A DNA stretch of 64,000 nucleotides from Robertmurraya andreesenii (lineage in GTDB: Bacteria; Bacillota; Bacilli; Bacillales; Cytobacillaceae). The translations under genes and the position numbers were made by a program. Positions 1 through 9,697 of this stretch are shown here, in pieces. Location of the stretch: assembly GCF_030813005.1 (NCBI RefSeq), contig NZ_JAUSTU010000002.1, forward strand, positions 1-64,000, read 5' to 3'. The notes beneath the pieces were generated by a model. That model made no database searches. It had not been told where the DNA came from and saw nothing but the letters and a program-made list of their open reading frames with translations. How positions within the stretch are numbered: the stretch's first letter is position 1; each line of letters opens with the position of its first letter.

Positions 1-27
1 AATATATATCGTCAACGAAAATGACGG

Positions 28-2757
28 TTAAAAATTAAAAAAATCACCGCCATTGTCGGTTCCGAAACTACCGACAAACAGGGTGATTAATAACAGCAAG
101 GGAGCTGAACGTTTCTTCTTTACCTCTTCCGCTCGTTCATCTAATATCTTCTGTACTTCATCCCACTTTTTCTTTGGTATGATCGGTTCGTGATGCTCCT
201 CTATATAATACTGAGGTTCTTGACCTTCATTAGGAATGTTTTTCTTTCGGCCATTTTGCACCGCTATGGTTTGTTGGAATAAAATATCGCCTTTATAAAC
301 CACATTTCTTAAGATGTTTGTAACCGTTCTGGCTCCCCAGGTTAAATTACCAGTTGGACTAGGAATTTTTTTCTCACTAAGATCAACTGCGATTTGAGCC
401 ACAGTGACTCCTTTTCGTACTTCTCTAAAGATGCGCCGGACCACGCTCGCTTCTTCTTTCACTATATGCCAACGGTAGTTATCATCAATGGTATAACCAT
501 AGTTCGGTCTTTTCCGATGGAAAATGCCCCGCTTGGCCATGCTTCGAATTCCCCATGCCATAGACCTACCCATACCGATACTTTCCTCTTGTGCAATGCT
601 TCCGAAAATGGATAACATAAGATCTGCTTGAGGGTCCGAAGTCCATATATTTTCACGTTCAAAGTAAATGTAGGTTGGATTGGGAAGCTGACGAAGATAT
701 CTCGTGATTTCCAGGGTATCTTGAATATCCCGGCTTAGTCTCGAAACGGACTTGACCAAGATGACATCAATTCGCCCCCGTTCACACTCTCGAATAAGCC
801 GATTCAATTCATCTCGATTTTTCATCGAACGCCCCGATATCCCTTCGTCTGCGTAGATGCCTGCAAATTGATAGTTTTGGTTTTTCAAAATCAAATAAGT
901 ATAGTATGCTACCTGTGTTTTGAGGCTTGATTGCTGCTCTAAACGGTCCGTTGAAACACGGCAATAAGCAGCTGTTCGCAGGGCGGTTTTAGTATTTAAA
1001 TGGGAAGAAGGTTGTTTATTCACCCCCTCCATCGATGCTTCAATCGTCTGCAAGATCGCTTTACTGTTGTTTGGTTCAATCTTCTGTACTTCTCTTTTAG
1101 GAATGGATGATTTTTTATTTTCCTTTTCCTTTATCATCAAATCGCCTTTATCATTCAGTATTTTCAATTCAGAAGTCACCTCCTTTGTTGTTTGGCTTTC
1201 TTCAGTCGGTGATGAGTCTATATCCTTTAATAATGGTGAGCCTATGGTTGTCACCGTTCCATCCAACCATTTCACCTCATAGTCTTGTTCAGTCGTTACC
1301 GATGCGCTTAAAACCCATGCCCTGAAGTGTTCTAGAGTAGCTTGTTCGTAAAAAGTCTCCATATTCTGAATGGAATCCAACCATTGAATGGTACTGGTCC
1401 GATAAAGTCGTCCTTCTTCCACACTTTCAATATGTTCTTCAAAAGCACGATACGCTTCTTCTTTTTCCTTCAGCTCTTCATCGGTATCCGTTGTTCGAGC
1501 CATCTCCATTTCTGTCAGCCACTTTAACCGATGGAATTCAAAATGGTCTTGTTGATTGGCAACGGTCAGTATTTTCTTCAAAGTACCGATTTGAACATTT
1601 TCATCTTCTAAGAACTTTTTCTCGAAAGCCTCTAGCATCATGTTTCGTATTTGATGTTCTTGTAATTCTGGCCCTTCACAAACACCCGCATTTCTTGCAT
1701 TACACCGCCAGATATTACCGCTCTTCCTTTTATGAACTCTTATGAGTTTTCCACAATGCTGGCAGATGACTTGTTTCTGAAAAGCATGTGGTTCAGTGGG
1801 AGTGGATCGCTTACGTGGAGATTTATTGTCCAAACTAAACTTCTCTTGAGCCCGATCAAAAACATCAATACTGATAATGGCTGGATGGGTATTTTCAATC
1901 GTAATGGGGTCATCCTTGTTAATCGTTTTTTGCTTGGTAAACAAATCAGTCGAATGAAGTCTGGCCACTTTATTACCGGTATAGGTAGGATTCTGCAACA
2001 TATATTTAATGTTTTTTGTCCCCCATACTTTCCCGCCTTTCATGGTTGGAATCTCTTTGCGTATGAGTTCTCGCTTGATATCTGGGATGGACCAATCTTG
2101 TAAAAACCAATCGTATATCAAGCGAACTACCCTTGCTTGTTCCTCGTTGATTTCAAGGGTGGGCTGTCCATCTTTTGTGACTTTTCGATAGCCGTATGTC
2201 GCTACAAACTTTGGCTTTCCTTTTTGCAAACTTTTTTCATAGCCCCATTTGGTAGAGGCAGAGATCGTTTCAATCTCCTCTTGTGCAAGTGCTGCATACG
2301 TGCTCAATAAAAATTGATTGTATTCAACCGAGGTGTCTACCTTCTGTTCCTCAAAATACACGCCCACTCCCTTGGCTTTTAACTCTTCCACGATTTTGAT
2401 AAGATGCTCAGCATTCCGGGTAAAGCGAGATACATTTTTAGTCAAGATAAAATCGACACGTCCTTCATGGCAGTGGCGGATAAGACGTTGTAACCCTTTC
2501 TGTTTGGTCGCATTTCTTCCACTCGTGCCGTTATCAAAATACACACCAACGAATTTCCAGTTTGGCTTACTTCGAATGAGATGGGTATAATGTTGAACTT
2601 GGTTCTCTAGCGAATGCAGTTGCTTTTCTATATCTGTACTCACTCGACAATAAGCTGCTACCTTCACTTCATGGTTTCCGATTAACGGACTTTCCTCCCT
2701 TGCCTTAACTGGATCCCACAATGTTCGGACCCACATGCCTTTTTGAATTTCATCCAA
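28..2757 (-). CDS. Tandem-fused large serine recombinase, truncated copy
   Basis: One chain of about 909 residues holds two large-serine-recombinase modules. The first has the catalytic C-R-V-S-T motif (serine near residue 40), a recombinase domain, a C-x2-C zinc ribbon and a charged helical tail. The second has its own C-R-V-S-T near residue 600 and a recombinase domain. It then stops: the zinc ribbon, coiled coil and winged helix present in the paralogue at 6058-9684 are replaced by about 25 unrelated, mostly hydrophobic residues. The gene is therefore probably cut at its 3' end. I chose a TTG start preceded by AAAGGGG; a longer GTG start exists at 2811. It is clearly diverged from the paralogue. 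Function as a recombinase is doubtful for the second module. Confidence 0.75.
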   Translation of the reverse strand: MDEIQKGMWVRTLWDPVKAREESPLIGNHEVKVAAYCRVSTDIEKQLHSLENQVQHYTHLIRSKPNWKFVGVYFDNGTSGRNATKQKGLQRLIRHCHEGRVDFILTKNVSRFTRNAEHLIKIVEELKAKGVGVYFEEQKVDTSVEYNQFLLSTYAALAQEEIETISASTKWGYEKSLQKGKPKFVATYGYRKVTKDGQPTLEINEEQARVVRLIYDWFLQDWSIPDIKRELIRKEIPTMKGGKVWGTKNIKYMLQNPTYTGNKVARLHSTDLFTKQKTINKDDPITIENTHPAIISIDVFDRAQEKFSLDNKSPRKRSTPTEPHAFQKQVICQHCGKLIRVHKRKSGNIWRCNARNAGVCEGPELQEHQIRNMMLEAFEKKFLEDENVQIGTLKKILTVANQQDHFEFHRLKWLTEMEMARTTDTDEELKEKEEAYRAFEEHIESVEEGRLYRTSTIQWLDSIQNMETFYEQATLEHFRAWVLSASVTTEQDYEVKWLDGTVTTIGSPLLKDIDSSPTEESQTTKEVTSELKILNDKGDLMIKEKENKKSSIPKREVQKIEPNNSKAILQTIEASMEGVNKQPSSHLNTKTALRTAAYCRVSTDRLEQQSSLKTQVAYYTYLILKNQNYQFAGIYADEGISGRSMKNRDELNRLIRECERGRIDVILVKSVSRLSRDIQDTLEITRYLRQLPNPTYIYFERENIWTSDPQADLMLSIFGSIAQEESIGMGRSMAWGIRSMAKRGIFHRKRPNYGYTIDDNYRWHIVKEEASVVRRIFREVRKGVTVAQIAVDLSEKKIPSPTGNLTWGARTVTNILRNVVYKGDILFQQTIAVQNGRKKNIPNEGQEPQYYIEEHHEPIIPKKKWDEVQKILDERAEEVKKKRSAPLLLLITLFVGSFGTDNGGDFFNF

Positions 2758-2770
2758 TACAAAAACCCCT

Positions 2771-2865
2771 TTCCTATAAGTGATAATGGTTCGTGTCCAT
2801 CTATCACTCACATCCCGAGAACATTCAAGTTCTTTTTCTGGGTGGAAAGAGGTTTATGTTTATTC
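2771..2865 (-). repeat. Leader repeat, copy 1 (95 bp, 93 identical to 9698-9792)
   Basis: This non-coding block before the fused recombinase is almost identical to the block in the same place in the second cassette, although the flanking coding sequences have diverged. On the minus strand it contains an inverted repeat with AGTGATA/TATCACT arms and a promoter-like motif. Confidence 0.85.
2800..2828 (-). promoter_or_regulatory. Promoter-like motif, TTGAAT-N13-GAGTGATAGA
   Basis: On the minus strand TTGAAT is followed by 13 bases and then GAGTGATAGA, which gives a 17-base spacer if GATAGA is the -10. It is one of eight clear sites with identical spacing in this window and would drive the truncated fused recombinase. 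Confidence 0.5.
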
Positions 2866-2878
2866 AATTTGATTTAGC

Positions 2879-3722
2879 TTATTTCTTCTTAGGAGTTTTA
2901 CGTTCTCTTACACAGAGAGTCCGTTTCACCCCACATTTAAATTGAAATTCAACTATTCGCTCCTTATAAATAATGCCCCGCTCGATTGTGTTTTTGAAAA
3001 GCGTTACATCAAAATCCTCTAGTTCTTCAGTCTCTTCTAATAAGTCTAGAAAGGATTGTAATTGCTTTTCTAAATAAAGTTGTTCTTGCATGTTTTCCTC
3101 TAGGCTATCCCGCTCCTGTTGGAGGATTTCCTGTTCATAGATGAGGTGTCTTAATGTAGCATCATAAATGGCATCCTTGGTGGCCGATTCCTTGGCAGCC
3201 AAGCCACTGATGCGATCGGTAATGGCTTCAATTTTCGTGTTCAACTCCTCTAGCCTCTGTTGTTCCGGTGGCGAGAGGGATGCCTTTTCAATGGCCTGTT
3301 GCGCTTCCTCTATTACTTCATGGAGGTTTTCCTTCATTTCTCTTATTATTTTCATAAATGCATTTTCAAGGTCTGTCTCATGAACATAGCTCGTTTTGCA
3401 TTCCGTGTAGTCTGGGTCTCGTCCTGCGGTCACTCGGCATTGCCAAGCAGAAATGTAATACTTCTCTCCTTTCCTCGATGAAGTCATACGTCTTCTTATG
3501 GCTGGTCTTCCACATTCCCCACAATAAAACTGATTAGAAAATGGGCTGACACTACTAAAATGTTGGCGATATTTTTCATCGGGATCCTTCATCATCAGCC
3601 TTCGCCTTTTCATTTCTTGTTGAACTGCTTCAAAAGTTTCTTCGCTAATAATCGCTGGGTGAGTATTCTTCACAAAATACTGTGGTTGGATATCGTTGTT
3701 GCGAACGCGTTTGTGAGATAAA
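2879..3722 (-). pseudogene. C-terminal remnant of a serine recombinase (R2 paralogue)
   Basis: The readable frame matches the C-terminal half of recombinase R2 (compare 9806-11062): end of the recombinase domain, a zinc ribbon with C-G-E-C-G and a later cysteine pair, a long coiled coil, and a lysine-rich C-terminus. Homology begins near 3722 at the F-L-S-H-K-R stretch; upstream of that the sequence is unrelated and no catalytic domain is present. The first ATG in frame would be at 3673 (264 residues). The piece lies 121 bases before the truncated fused recombinase, the same order as in the second cassette, so the cassette was duplicated and then lost its 5' part. Confidence 0.8.
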
Positions 3723-3920
3723 AACGCCGTGAGGCTGGATGGATAAAAATACGCAAAATATAGATTAAAATATCCGAGTTTCTTCTATTATATAGAGCGA
3801 TATTTCTTAGGATTTTCTTGTTTCAGCTCTCATTCTGCTTTAGTTAATTAAATAGCTATAAAACAAAAAAAATTGCCCACCACGTATTGTGATGAGCATA
3901 CTTTTAAACTTTAACTATGA

Positions 3921-5261
3921 CTACTGTTCACTAGTTTCTCCTTCATCTGATCCACCTTTTTCCTTAAAGAACTCAGCTAATTCCATGCCTTCCTCCTCAG
4001 CTATTGCCCTAAACTCATAAATGAATCTCGGACTCCTTTCCATAAAGCTTTCCATCCTACTATACAAATCCCCAAACATATAACTTTTAAATAAAATATT
4101 TAACTCACTTACAACTTTTGCATCCAAAGGATTATTTTCTAAGTAGTATACAATTTTCTTGCCATTACTATTGGCAAATTGATAGCCAGTATATACTTTA
4201 TTTAAATCTCCACTTTCAAACAAGGTATCTTTAATTATTTTAAAGAAATCATGTTTCCGTAATACCCTTGCTTGATCTTCATCTGGATAAGCTCCATTTT
4301 TTAGTTGCCTAGATAATTTTCTAACAAATGTCTGTCTCTCCTCTTCTGGAATAACACCACTTGTTAGTAAGGTTATAGCTAATTCCCAAAAAACATGATT
4401 AAAATTGCCTATATCTTTGAAAAGAAGTTCTCTCCAGAATACTCTGATTAACTCCTCTTTACCCAAACACAAGGTAAGTCTATCGGGAAACGTTTCAACG
4501 AATTGAGTAAATACATCTTTATCAGATGTAATAAATTCAACAAATGACTCTACTATATCTCTGTTTTCTGAGTAAGCAATCGCTCTCCAAAATTCGGTTT
4601 CTTGCTTTTTCCTACCAAAAAGGGATAAATTCACATAATCATTATAAATGTCTTTAAGTAACTCTTTTAATTCATCTTTTTTGACAACTAAGGGAATTTC
4701 TTTTATAAGGTATGTGAAATCAGAATTAGGCTTAGTATAAGTAGGATCAAAGTGTTTTTTTATTTTCTCTAATAAAGCCTGTTTCCCACCATTTACAATA
4801 AATTTTGAAAGGTTAGATCTTAGAAATAGCCAAAACATTTCTACATGACTATGACCAATTATAGTATCTTTGGCATGTGCGCACTCATTTCTTTTCCTTC
4901 TCCAAAATGGGATTTCTTCAATGATATCGTTAGTTATTAAAAATACCTTACTTTGTACTTCTTCGCTTTCATCGATTTTCTTTTTCATTTGTATTGCTTG
5001 GATGACAGCCTCCTCCCACTTTCTATCATCTTTTAATCTATTAACTAAATTGTTCCAAACCCCTTCTTCGTCTTTCATCAACTCCGGGATTTCACTTCTT
5101 AATAAACGATCTTTTATGGTTTTGAAAAATCCTAGATAAGACATAATATATGCTGCACGAAATGCCCCGACTCTATAACACATAATAGATTCATTAAATA
5201 AAATTTTTGCGTCTTCTGATACATCTTGTTCTTTAATCCAGTTTTCGAAGTAAATCTCCAT
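3921..5261 (-). CDS. HEPN-domain protein, putative RNase/defence effector
   Basis: This 446-residue protein has an alpha-helical N-terminal half of HEPN type, starting with a helix pattern seen in many HEPN proteins (residues 20-50) and ending in R-N-E-C-A-H at residues 124-129, which fits the R-x4-H signature of HEPN ribonucleases. The C-terminal 300 residues are helical and charged, and I do not recognise them. The ATG at 5261 is preceded by GGAGGG; a TTG four codons upstream overlaps that site and is less likely. It stands alone between two terminators' regions, downstream of a membrane-protein gene, and is AT-rich compared with the recombinases around it. HEPN proteins at mobile-element edges are often antiviral or toxin-like; that role here is inference. 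Confidence 0.65.
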   Translation of the reverse strand: MEIYFENWIKEQDVSEDAKILFNESIMCYRVGAFRAAYIMSYLGFFKTIKDRLLRSEIPELMKDEEGVWNNLVNRLKDDRKWEEAVIQAIQMKKKIDESEEVQSKVFLITNDIIEEIPFWRRKRNECAHAKDTIIGHSHVEMFWLFLRSNLSKFIVNGGKQALLEKIKKHFDPTYTKPNSDFTYLIKEIPLVVKKDELKELLKDIYNDYVNLSLFGRKKQETEFWRAIAYSENRDIVESFVEFITSDKDVFTQFVETFPDRLTLCLGKEELIRVFWRELLFKDIGNFNHVFWELAITLLTSGVIPEEERQTFVRKLSRQLKNGAYPDEDQARVLRKHDFFKIIKDTLFESGDLNKVYTGYQFANSNGKKIVYYLENNPLDAKVVSELNILFKSYMFGDLYSRMESFMERSPRFIYEFRAIAEEEGMELAEFFKEKGGSDEGETSEQ

Positions 5262-5324
5262 AATTCCCTCCAACTAATATTTTTATAAAAATTCTCGTTT
5301 AACCACGATATTACAACCCATCTA

Positions 5325-5358
5325 AAGAAAAGAGCATTACATCATTTAGTAATGCCCC
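5325..5358 (-). terminator. Rho-independent terminator after 5366-5860
   Basis: On the minus strand GGGCATTAC and GTAATGCTC form a nine-base stem around an eight-base loop, followed by TTTTCTTT. It ends the membrane-protein gene and separates it from the HEPN gene. Confidence 0.8.
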
Positions 5359-5365
5359 ACTTAAT

Positions 5366-5860
5366 TTATTCAATATTGTGTTGATCTAAAAATTCTCGTA
5401 TCTGATTTGCCTCCTGTTCAGTCAAATGAGCGAATCTATCTGTGTTTGCCCATTTTAACATCCTTCTTCTTATATCCCTTTGACCATAAACATCATAGCG
5501 TCTTTCTTGATAAACATATATTAAATTCCTTGTTAACGAAATGAGAACCGCTACCAATAATCCACTTAATGAAAGTATCTCAGCCCAATAATCAACATTT
5601 GGTATTATCGGCAGTATCACTAAAACAATAACAAAAGACCCTATAATGGTTGCTGCAAAGGTTGTTGAAGAATCTTGTAATGTAGGTTTTGACGATACCA
5701 TTATTGTGATAACACCGATAGTCAAAAATACTAGCGAAGATGCAAAGGAACTGTTTTTATCAGGGTCTAAGAATGAAAAGAAAATTAGAACCGACAAAAT
5801 TCCAGCTACTACTATTAATACCCTTAAATCCCAAGATAGAGATCTCCAAAATTCACCCAT
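5366..5860 (-). CDS. Four-helix membrane protein, unknown function
   Basis: About 164 residues. Four hydrophobic segments are visible (near residues 12-30, 40-58, 66-86 and 90-115), followed by a basic cytoplasmic-looking tail of about 50 residues with an arginine cluster (D-I-R-R-R-M). I chose the ATG at 5860, seven bases after GGGAGGTG; another ATG two codons upstream sits too close to that site. The family is not recognised. It lies upstream of the HEPN gene on the same strand but a terminator separates them, so co-transcription is uncertain. Its position between the duplicated recombinase cassettes marks it as accessory cargo. Confidence 0.65.
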   Translation of the reverse strand: MGEFWRSLSWDLRVLIVVAGILSVLIFFSFLDPDKNSSFASSLVFLTIGVITIMVSSKPTLQDSSTTFAATIIGSFVIVLVILPIIPNVDYWAEILSLSGLLVAVLISLTRNLIYVYQERRYDVYGQRDIRRRMLKWANTDRFAHLTEQEANQIREFLDQHNIE

Positions 5861-6006
5861 ATACATGCACCTCCCTATATTTTCCAATTTTAGCAAACCT
5901 ATTAAATATATGTTCTCGCAGGTTTTATCGACCAATACTCCTATTATTCTACAACATTTAACACATCTTGCGGTTAAATTTCCCAGTTATTTTTACTAAC
6001 TAATTC

Positions 6007-6051
6007 AAAAAAAATAAACCCATCAAGTGGCCACTAGCCTACTCAATGGGT
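6007..6051 (-). terminator. Terminator of the recombinase operon
   Basis: On the minus strand ACCCAT and ATGGGT (extended by imperfect pairs) form a stem followed by TTTATTTTTTTT, directly after the stop of the fused recombinase gene. Confidence 0.7.
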
Positions 6052-6057
6052 ACCTAA

Positions 6058-9000
6058 TTAATAGTTATGTTTTTTTATCCGGTAATGAAACACTTCTCTG
6101 GTTCCACCCTTTTCCGGTGCTTTGAATCTTTCTAGCTTACCTTGCTTCATTAAAGGTCTCAAAATAACTTGGAAGATGTGCGAATCAGAAATGACCATCC
6201 GCTCATTCATAAAACGTACAATCTCTTTAAGATCCTTTGGCTCCTCGCAAAATACTAACAGCTCCTCCACCTCAGGCCCTTTGAGTAATGCCTCATGTTT
6301 TTCCTTCGTTTTCTGCTTCTTTTGCTGGCTTTTTAACTTGACATAATCAGCATAGGTTTCCGGCATTTCTTGTTCCAGTTCAAATATGAGATGGTAGGTG
6401 ACCTTTCCATCTTTACACACTTCTGCTCGACTAATGAATTCTTGAAACAAATCGTCAGGAAAGTCCTCGCTTGCTCCTTCCACATGCTTTTTCACCTTTT
6501 TCATGATTTCCTTAAACATTTTTCTCTCATGTTCCACACGTCTTTCTCGTTCACTAAAGTGTTTCAGTCGGTCATGCAACTCCACCAGTTCTTCTGTCAG
6601 CTTATCCACCAGCTGAGTGTTTTGGCCGTTTTCATGAATACCCTCTTCTACAGCTTTATACAAGTCTTGGTTTTGTTTTTCCACTCTTTCTTGCAAATCT
6701 ATTTTTTCCTGCTTCTCTTCCTCTGTTAATTCCAATCTATTAATCCAATGCAAGACGTCATTTTTAAAATTAGGGTCCGCATGAATTTGGTTTAAAAAGC
6801 GGATGAAGTTCCACTCTAAATAATCCTGGCGAATACGCCTTGTATCGCATCGTTCAGTTCTATATCTCTGATCATGGCGACAGCACACCCAGAAGTGCGT
6901 TTCCATTGGTTTTTTCCATCGTCTCTCTACATGCCGTCTATGCCCCATCAAATATCCACATTCACCACAATACAGTTTTTCAATAAAAGCTTCATTTTTC
7001 ATTTCATCTTTTTCATACTTCCGATGTCCATCTTTGATAAATCCTTTTTTCCGTTCTTCTAAAATATCCTGAACCCGTTCCCAGTCCTTTGGCTTAATGA
7101 TCGGCTCATGATGATTTTCAATATAATACTGTGGTTCCTCCCCCTGATTACGGATGACCTTGGATTGTAGTGTATCGACTGTCACATGTTTTTGAAATAA
7201 ATAATCGCCTTTATATACTTCATTTGTTAACATTGCCATCACTGATTTAGGATTCCAATAGTCTTTTCCTGTCGCTGTTTTAATCCCATCACCGGCTAAG
7301 TCTTCACATATTTTATTAACGGTTTTCCCTCTCAACACTTCCCTAAAAATACGTTTGATGATTTTGGCTTGCTCTGGCTGGATATGCCACCGATATTCAT
7401 CGTCCACCCAATATCCATACGTAGCCTTTTTCCACCGGATAATTCCTCGTTTGGCCTGACTCCGATGTCCCCAAGCAATGCTCCTCCCAACATTCATGAC
7501 TTCTTCTTGGGCGATGGCACCGTAGATGGACATCATCAACTCTGATTGGGGGTCTGACGTCCAGATGTTCTCCTTCTCAAAATAAATATAAACAGGGGTT
7601 GGGAGTTGTTTCAGGTGTCGTGCAATGGAAAGGGTATCTAATGCATTCCGGCTAAAGCGAGAAATGGACTTTGTGATGATGACGTTAACAAGTCCTCGTT
7701 CACAATCCTTCAAGAGTTGGTTTAATTGATCTCGCTTTTCCAAGGAACGCCCTGTGATTCCTTCATCTGCGTAGATACCCGCAAATTCATAGGATGGGTC
7801 TTTCAGAATGAGATACGTATAATATGCTACCTGAGTTTTCATGCTTGTTTTCTGTTCTAAGCGATCGGTTGAAACCCTACAGTAAGCAGCTGTCTTGAGT
7901 GTTTTTTTACTTTTTTGCAAATGATCAGGCTTTTCATTTCCTATCCGTGCATTCTCAATCGTTTCAAGAATGGCCTTCCCCTCACCTGGTTCTATCTTTT
8001 GTACTTCTCGCTCAACCATAGTATTCACTTCTTTTTCCCTCTTCTCTTTTAAAGCCCCATGTTCATCGAGAAGGGTCAGTTCATGATTCACCTCCTTCTT
8101 GGGGCTAACTTTTTTCTTTGGTTTATTTTTCTGGGTTGAATGAATGGATTTGCTTTCAGATAATTGACCAACCATCAAGCTTGTCCCATCAAACCATTCA
8201 ACTTGATAGTTTTTTTCATTTTCTATCGTGATTTGATGAATCCATGCACGTAAGTATTCCGTCGTTACGTTTTGATGGAACTCTTCCATAGACTGTAGTT
8301 TGTCTAGCCATTCCAATGTCTTCAGACGAAAAGGACGGTCATCTTCTATTTGAGCAACCTGTTTTTCAAACGCTTGATATTCTTTTTCTAAGGCATTTAT
8401 CTTTTCTGGATCCTCATTACTTTCCTTTGCTATCTCCAATTCCGTTAACCATTTCAACCGATGAAATTCAAAATGGTCCTGCTGATTGGTCGCTTTAAGT
8501 TCTTTCTGCAACTGGGCAAGACTATCCGATTGATTCAATTCATATTTTATGCTCATCGCTTGTAATGCCATATGTTTTAATTGCTCTTCATTTATGTTTG
8601 GAGCATCGCATGTTTTGGCATTACTCGAAGCACACTTCCAGTAGTCAATTCTAGGACTAGGGAAAAATTTATATCGATATCCACAAGCATGGCAAATGAG
8701 CTTTTGGGAGAATGCCGGTCGATTTCTCTTCGTTGGTATTCCTGTATTTCTTTTGTTGCTTTCTATACGCCTCTGCACTTCATCAAAAACTTCCCGACTG
8801 ATGATTGGAGGGTGGGTGTTTTCTATCTCAATCTCCTCACGATCGTGATAAGTCATTTTGTGAGTGAAAAGATCTCTGGTCGCAGTTCTTGCCATCATAT
8901 TTCCCGTGTATGTGTAAGTCATTAGCATTTTTTTGATATTGGAAGCCAACCATCTATCTTTTCCGTTAGCTGTTTTAATCCCTTGTCTGTATAATTCTCT

Positions 9001-9684
9001 TGTAATTTCAGCCCTCGACCACCCTTGTAGAAACCAATCAAAAATGTTACGAACAACCGCCGCTTCTTGCTCATTAATCTCAAGTGTATTTCCTGACTCC
9101 CCTCGAACTAGGTTATAGCCATATAGCCTAGAGAATTTAGCTTCACCTTTTTGAAACTTTTTCTCGTATCCCCATTTTGTAGAGGTAGATAGGTTCTCGA
9201 TTTCTTCTTGAGCAAGGGCTGCATAGGTGGTGAGTAAAAATTGATTAAACGTAATTGATGTATCAATTTGTTCCTTTTCAAAGTAGATCCCCACATTTTT
9301 AGCTTTTAGATCCTCTACTATTTCCATCAAATGTTCTGCATTTCTCGTTAGGCGAGATACATCTTTTGTTAGAATGTAATCGACTCTACCTTCGTCGCAA
9401 TGGCGTAGCAATCGCTGTAGTCCTCGTTGCTTTTTAGCATTACTACCGCTTGTGCCACTATCAAAATACACACCTACAAACTTCCAATTTGGTTTACTTC
9501 TAATTAAGTGAGTATAGTGATGTACCTGATTCTCCAGTGAGCGAATCTGATTCTCAAAGTCGGTACTCACTCGACAATAAGCTGCGACTTTAACTTGCTT
9601 GTCTCCAAGGAGTGGGCTTTCCTCTCTTTCCTTGACTGGATCCCATAAGGTACGGACCCACATACCTTTTTGAAATTCATTCAT
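6058..9684 (-). CDS. Tandem-fused double large serine recombinase (R3-R4)
   Basis: One open frame of about 1208 residues encodes two complete large serine recombinases head to tail. Module 1: catalytic domain with C-R-V-S-T (serine 40), recombinase domain, zinc ribbon, coiled coil. Module 2: C-R-V-S-T (serine 605), recombinase domain, a cysteine-rich zinc ribbon, long coiled coil, then an extra winged-helix-like C-terminus. Both modules keep the conserved S-R-x2-R-N region, so both look active. The usual family length is 450-700 residues. The ATG at 9684 follows AAAGAGG; a GTG at 9738 would add 18 residues but has a weak site. An internal ATG near residue 555, between the modules and preceded by a purine-rich stretch, could allow separate translation of module 2; it is not conserved in the paralogue. 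Confidence 0.85.
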   Translation of the reverse strand: MNEFQKGMWVRTLWDPVKEREESPLLGDKQVKVAAYCRVSTDFENQIRSLENQVHHYTHLIRSKPNWKFVGVYFDSGTSGSNAKKQRGLQRLLRHCDEGRVDYILTKDVSRLTRNAEHLMEIVEDLKAKNVGIYFEKEQIDTSITFNQFLLTTYAALAQEEIENLSTSTKWGYEKKFQKGEAKFSRLYGYNLVRGESGNTLEINEQEAAVVRNIFDWFLQGWSRAEITRELYRQGIKTANGKDRWLASNIKKMLMTYTYTGNMMARTATRDLFTHKMTYHDREEIEIENTHPPIISREVFDEVQRRIESNKRNTGIPTKRNRPAFSQKLICHACGYRYKFFPSPRIDYWKCASSNAKTCDAPNINEEQLKHMALQAMSIKYELNQSDSLAQLQKELKATNQQDHFEFHRLKWLTELEIAKESNEDPEKINALEKEYQAFEKQVAQIEDDRPFRLKTLEWLDKLQSMEEFHQNVTTEYLRAWIHQITIENEKNYQVEWFDGTSLMVGQLSESKSIHSTQKNKPKKKVSPKKEVNHELTLLDEHGALKEKREKEVNTMVEREVQKIEPGEGKAILETIENARIGNEKPDHLQKSKKTLKTAAYCRVSTDRLEQKTSMKTQVAYYTYLILKDPSYEFAGIYADEGITGRSLEKRDQLNQLLKDCERGLVNVIITKSISRFSRNALDTLSIARHLKQLPTPVYIYFEKENIWTSDPQSELMMSIYGAIAQEEVMNVGRSIAWGHRSQAKRGIIRWKKATYGYWVDDEYRWHIQPEQAKIIKRIFREVLRGKTVNKICEDLAGDGIKTATGKDYWNPKSVMAMLTNEVYKGDYLFQKHVTVDTLQSKVIRNQGEEPQYYIENHHEPIIKPKDWERVQDILEERKKGFIKDGHRKYEKDEMKNEAFIEKLYCGECGYLMGHRRHVERRWKKPMETHFWVCCRHDQRYRTERCDTRRIRQDYLEWNFIRFLNQIHADPNFKNDVLHWINRLELTEEEKQEKIDLQERVEKQNQDLYKAVEEGIHENGQNTQLVDKLTEELVELHDRLKHFSERERRVEHERKMFKEIMKKVKKHVEGASEDFPDDLFQEFISRAEVCKDGKVTYHLIFELEQEMPETYADYVKLKSQQKKQKTKEKHEALLKGPEVEELLVFCEEPKDLKEIVRFMNERMVISDSHIFQVILRPLMKQGKLERFKAPEKGGTREVFHYRIKKHNY

Positions 9685-9697
9685 AATAAAAACCTCT

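Noticed and set aside
5646..5999. Rightward frame opposite the membrane protein
   Set aside because: It is antisense to a gene with a good ribosome site and four membrane segments.
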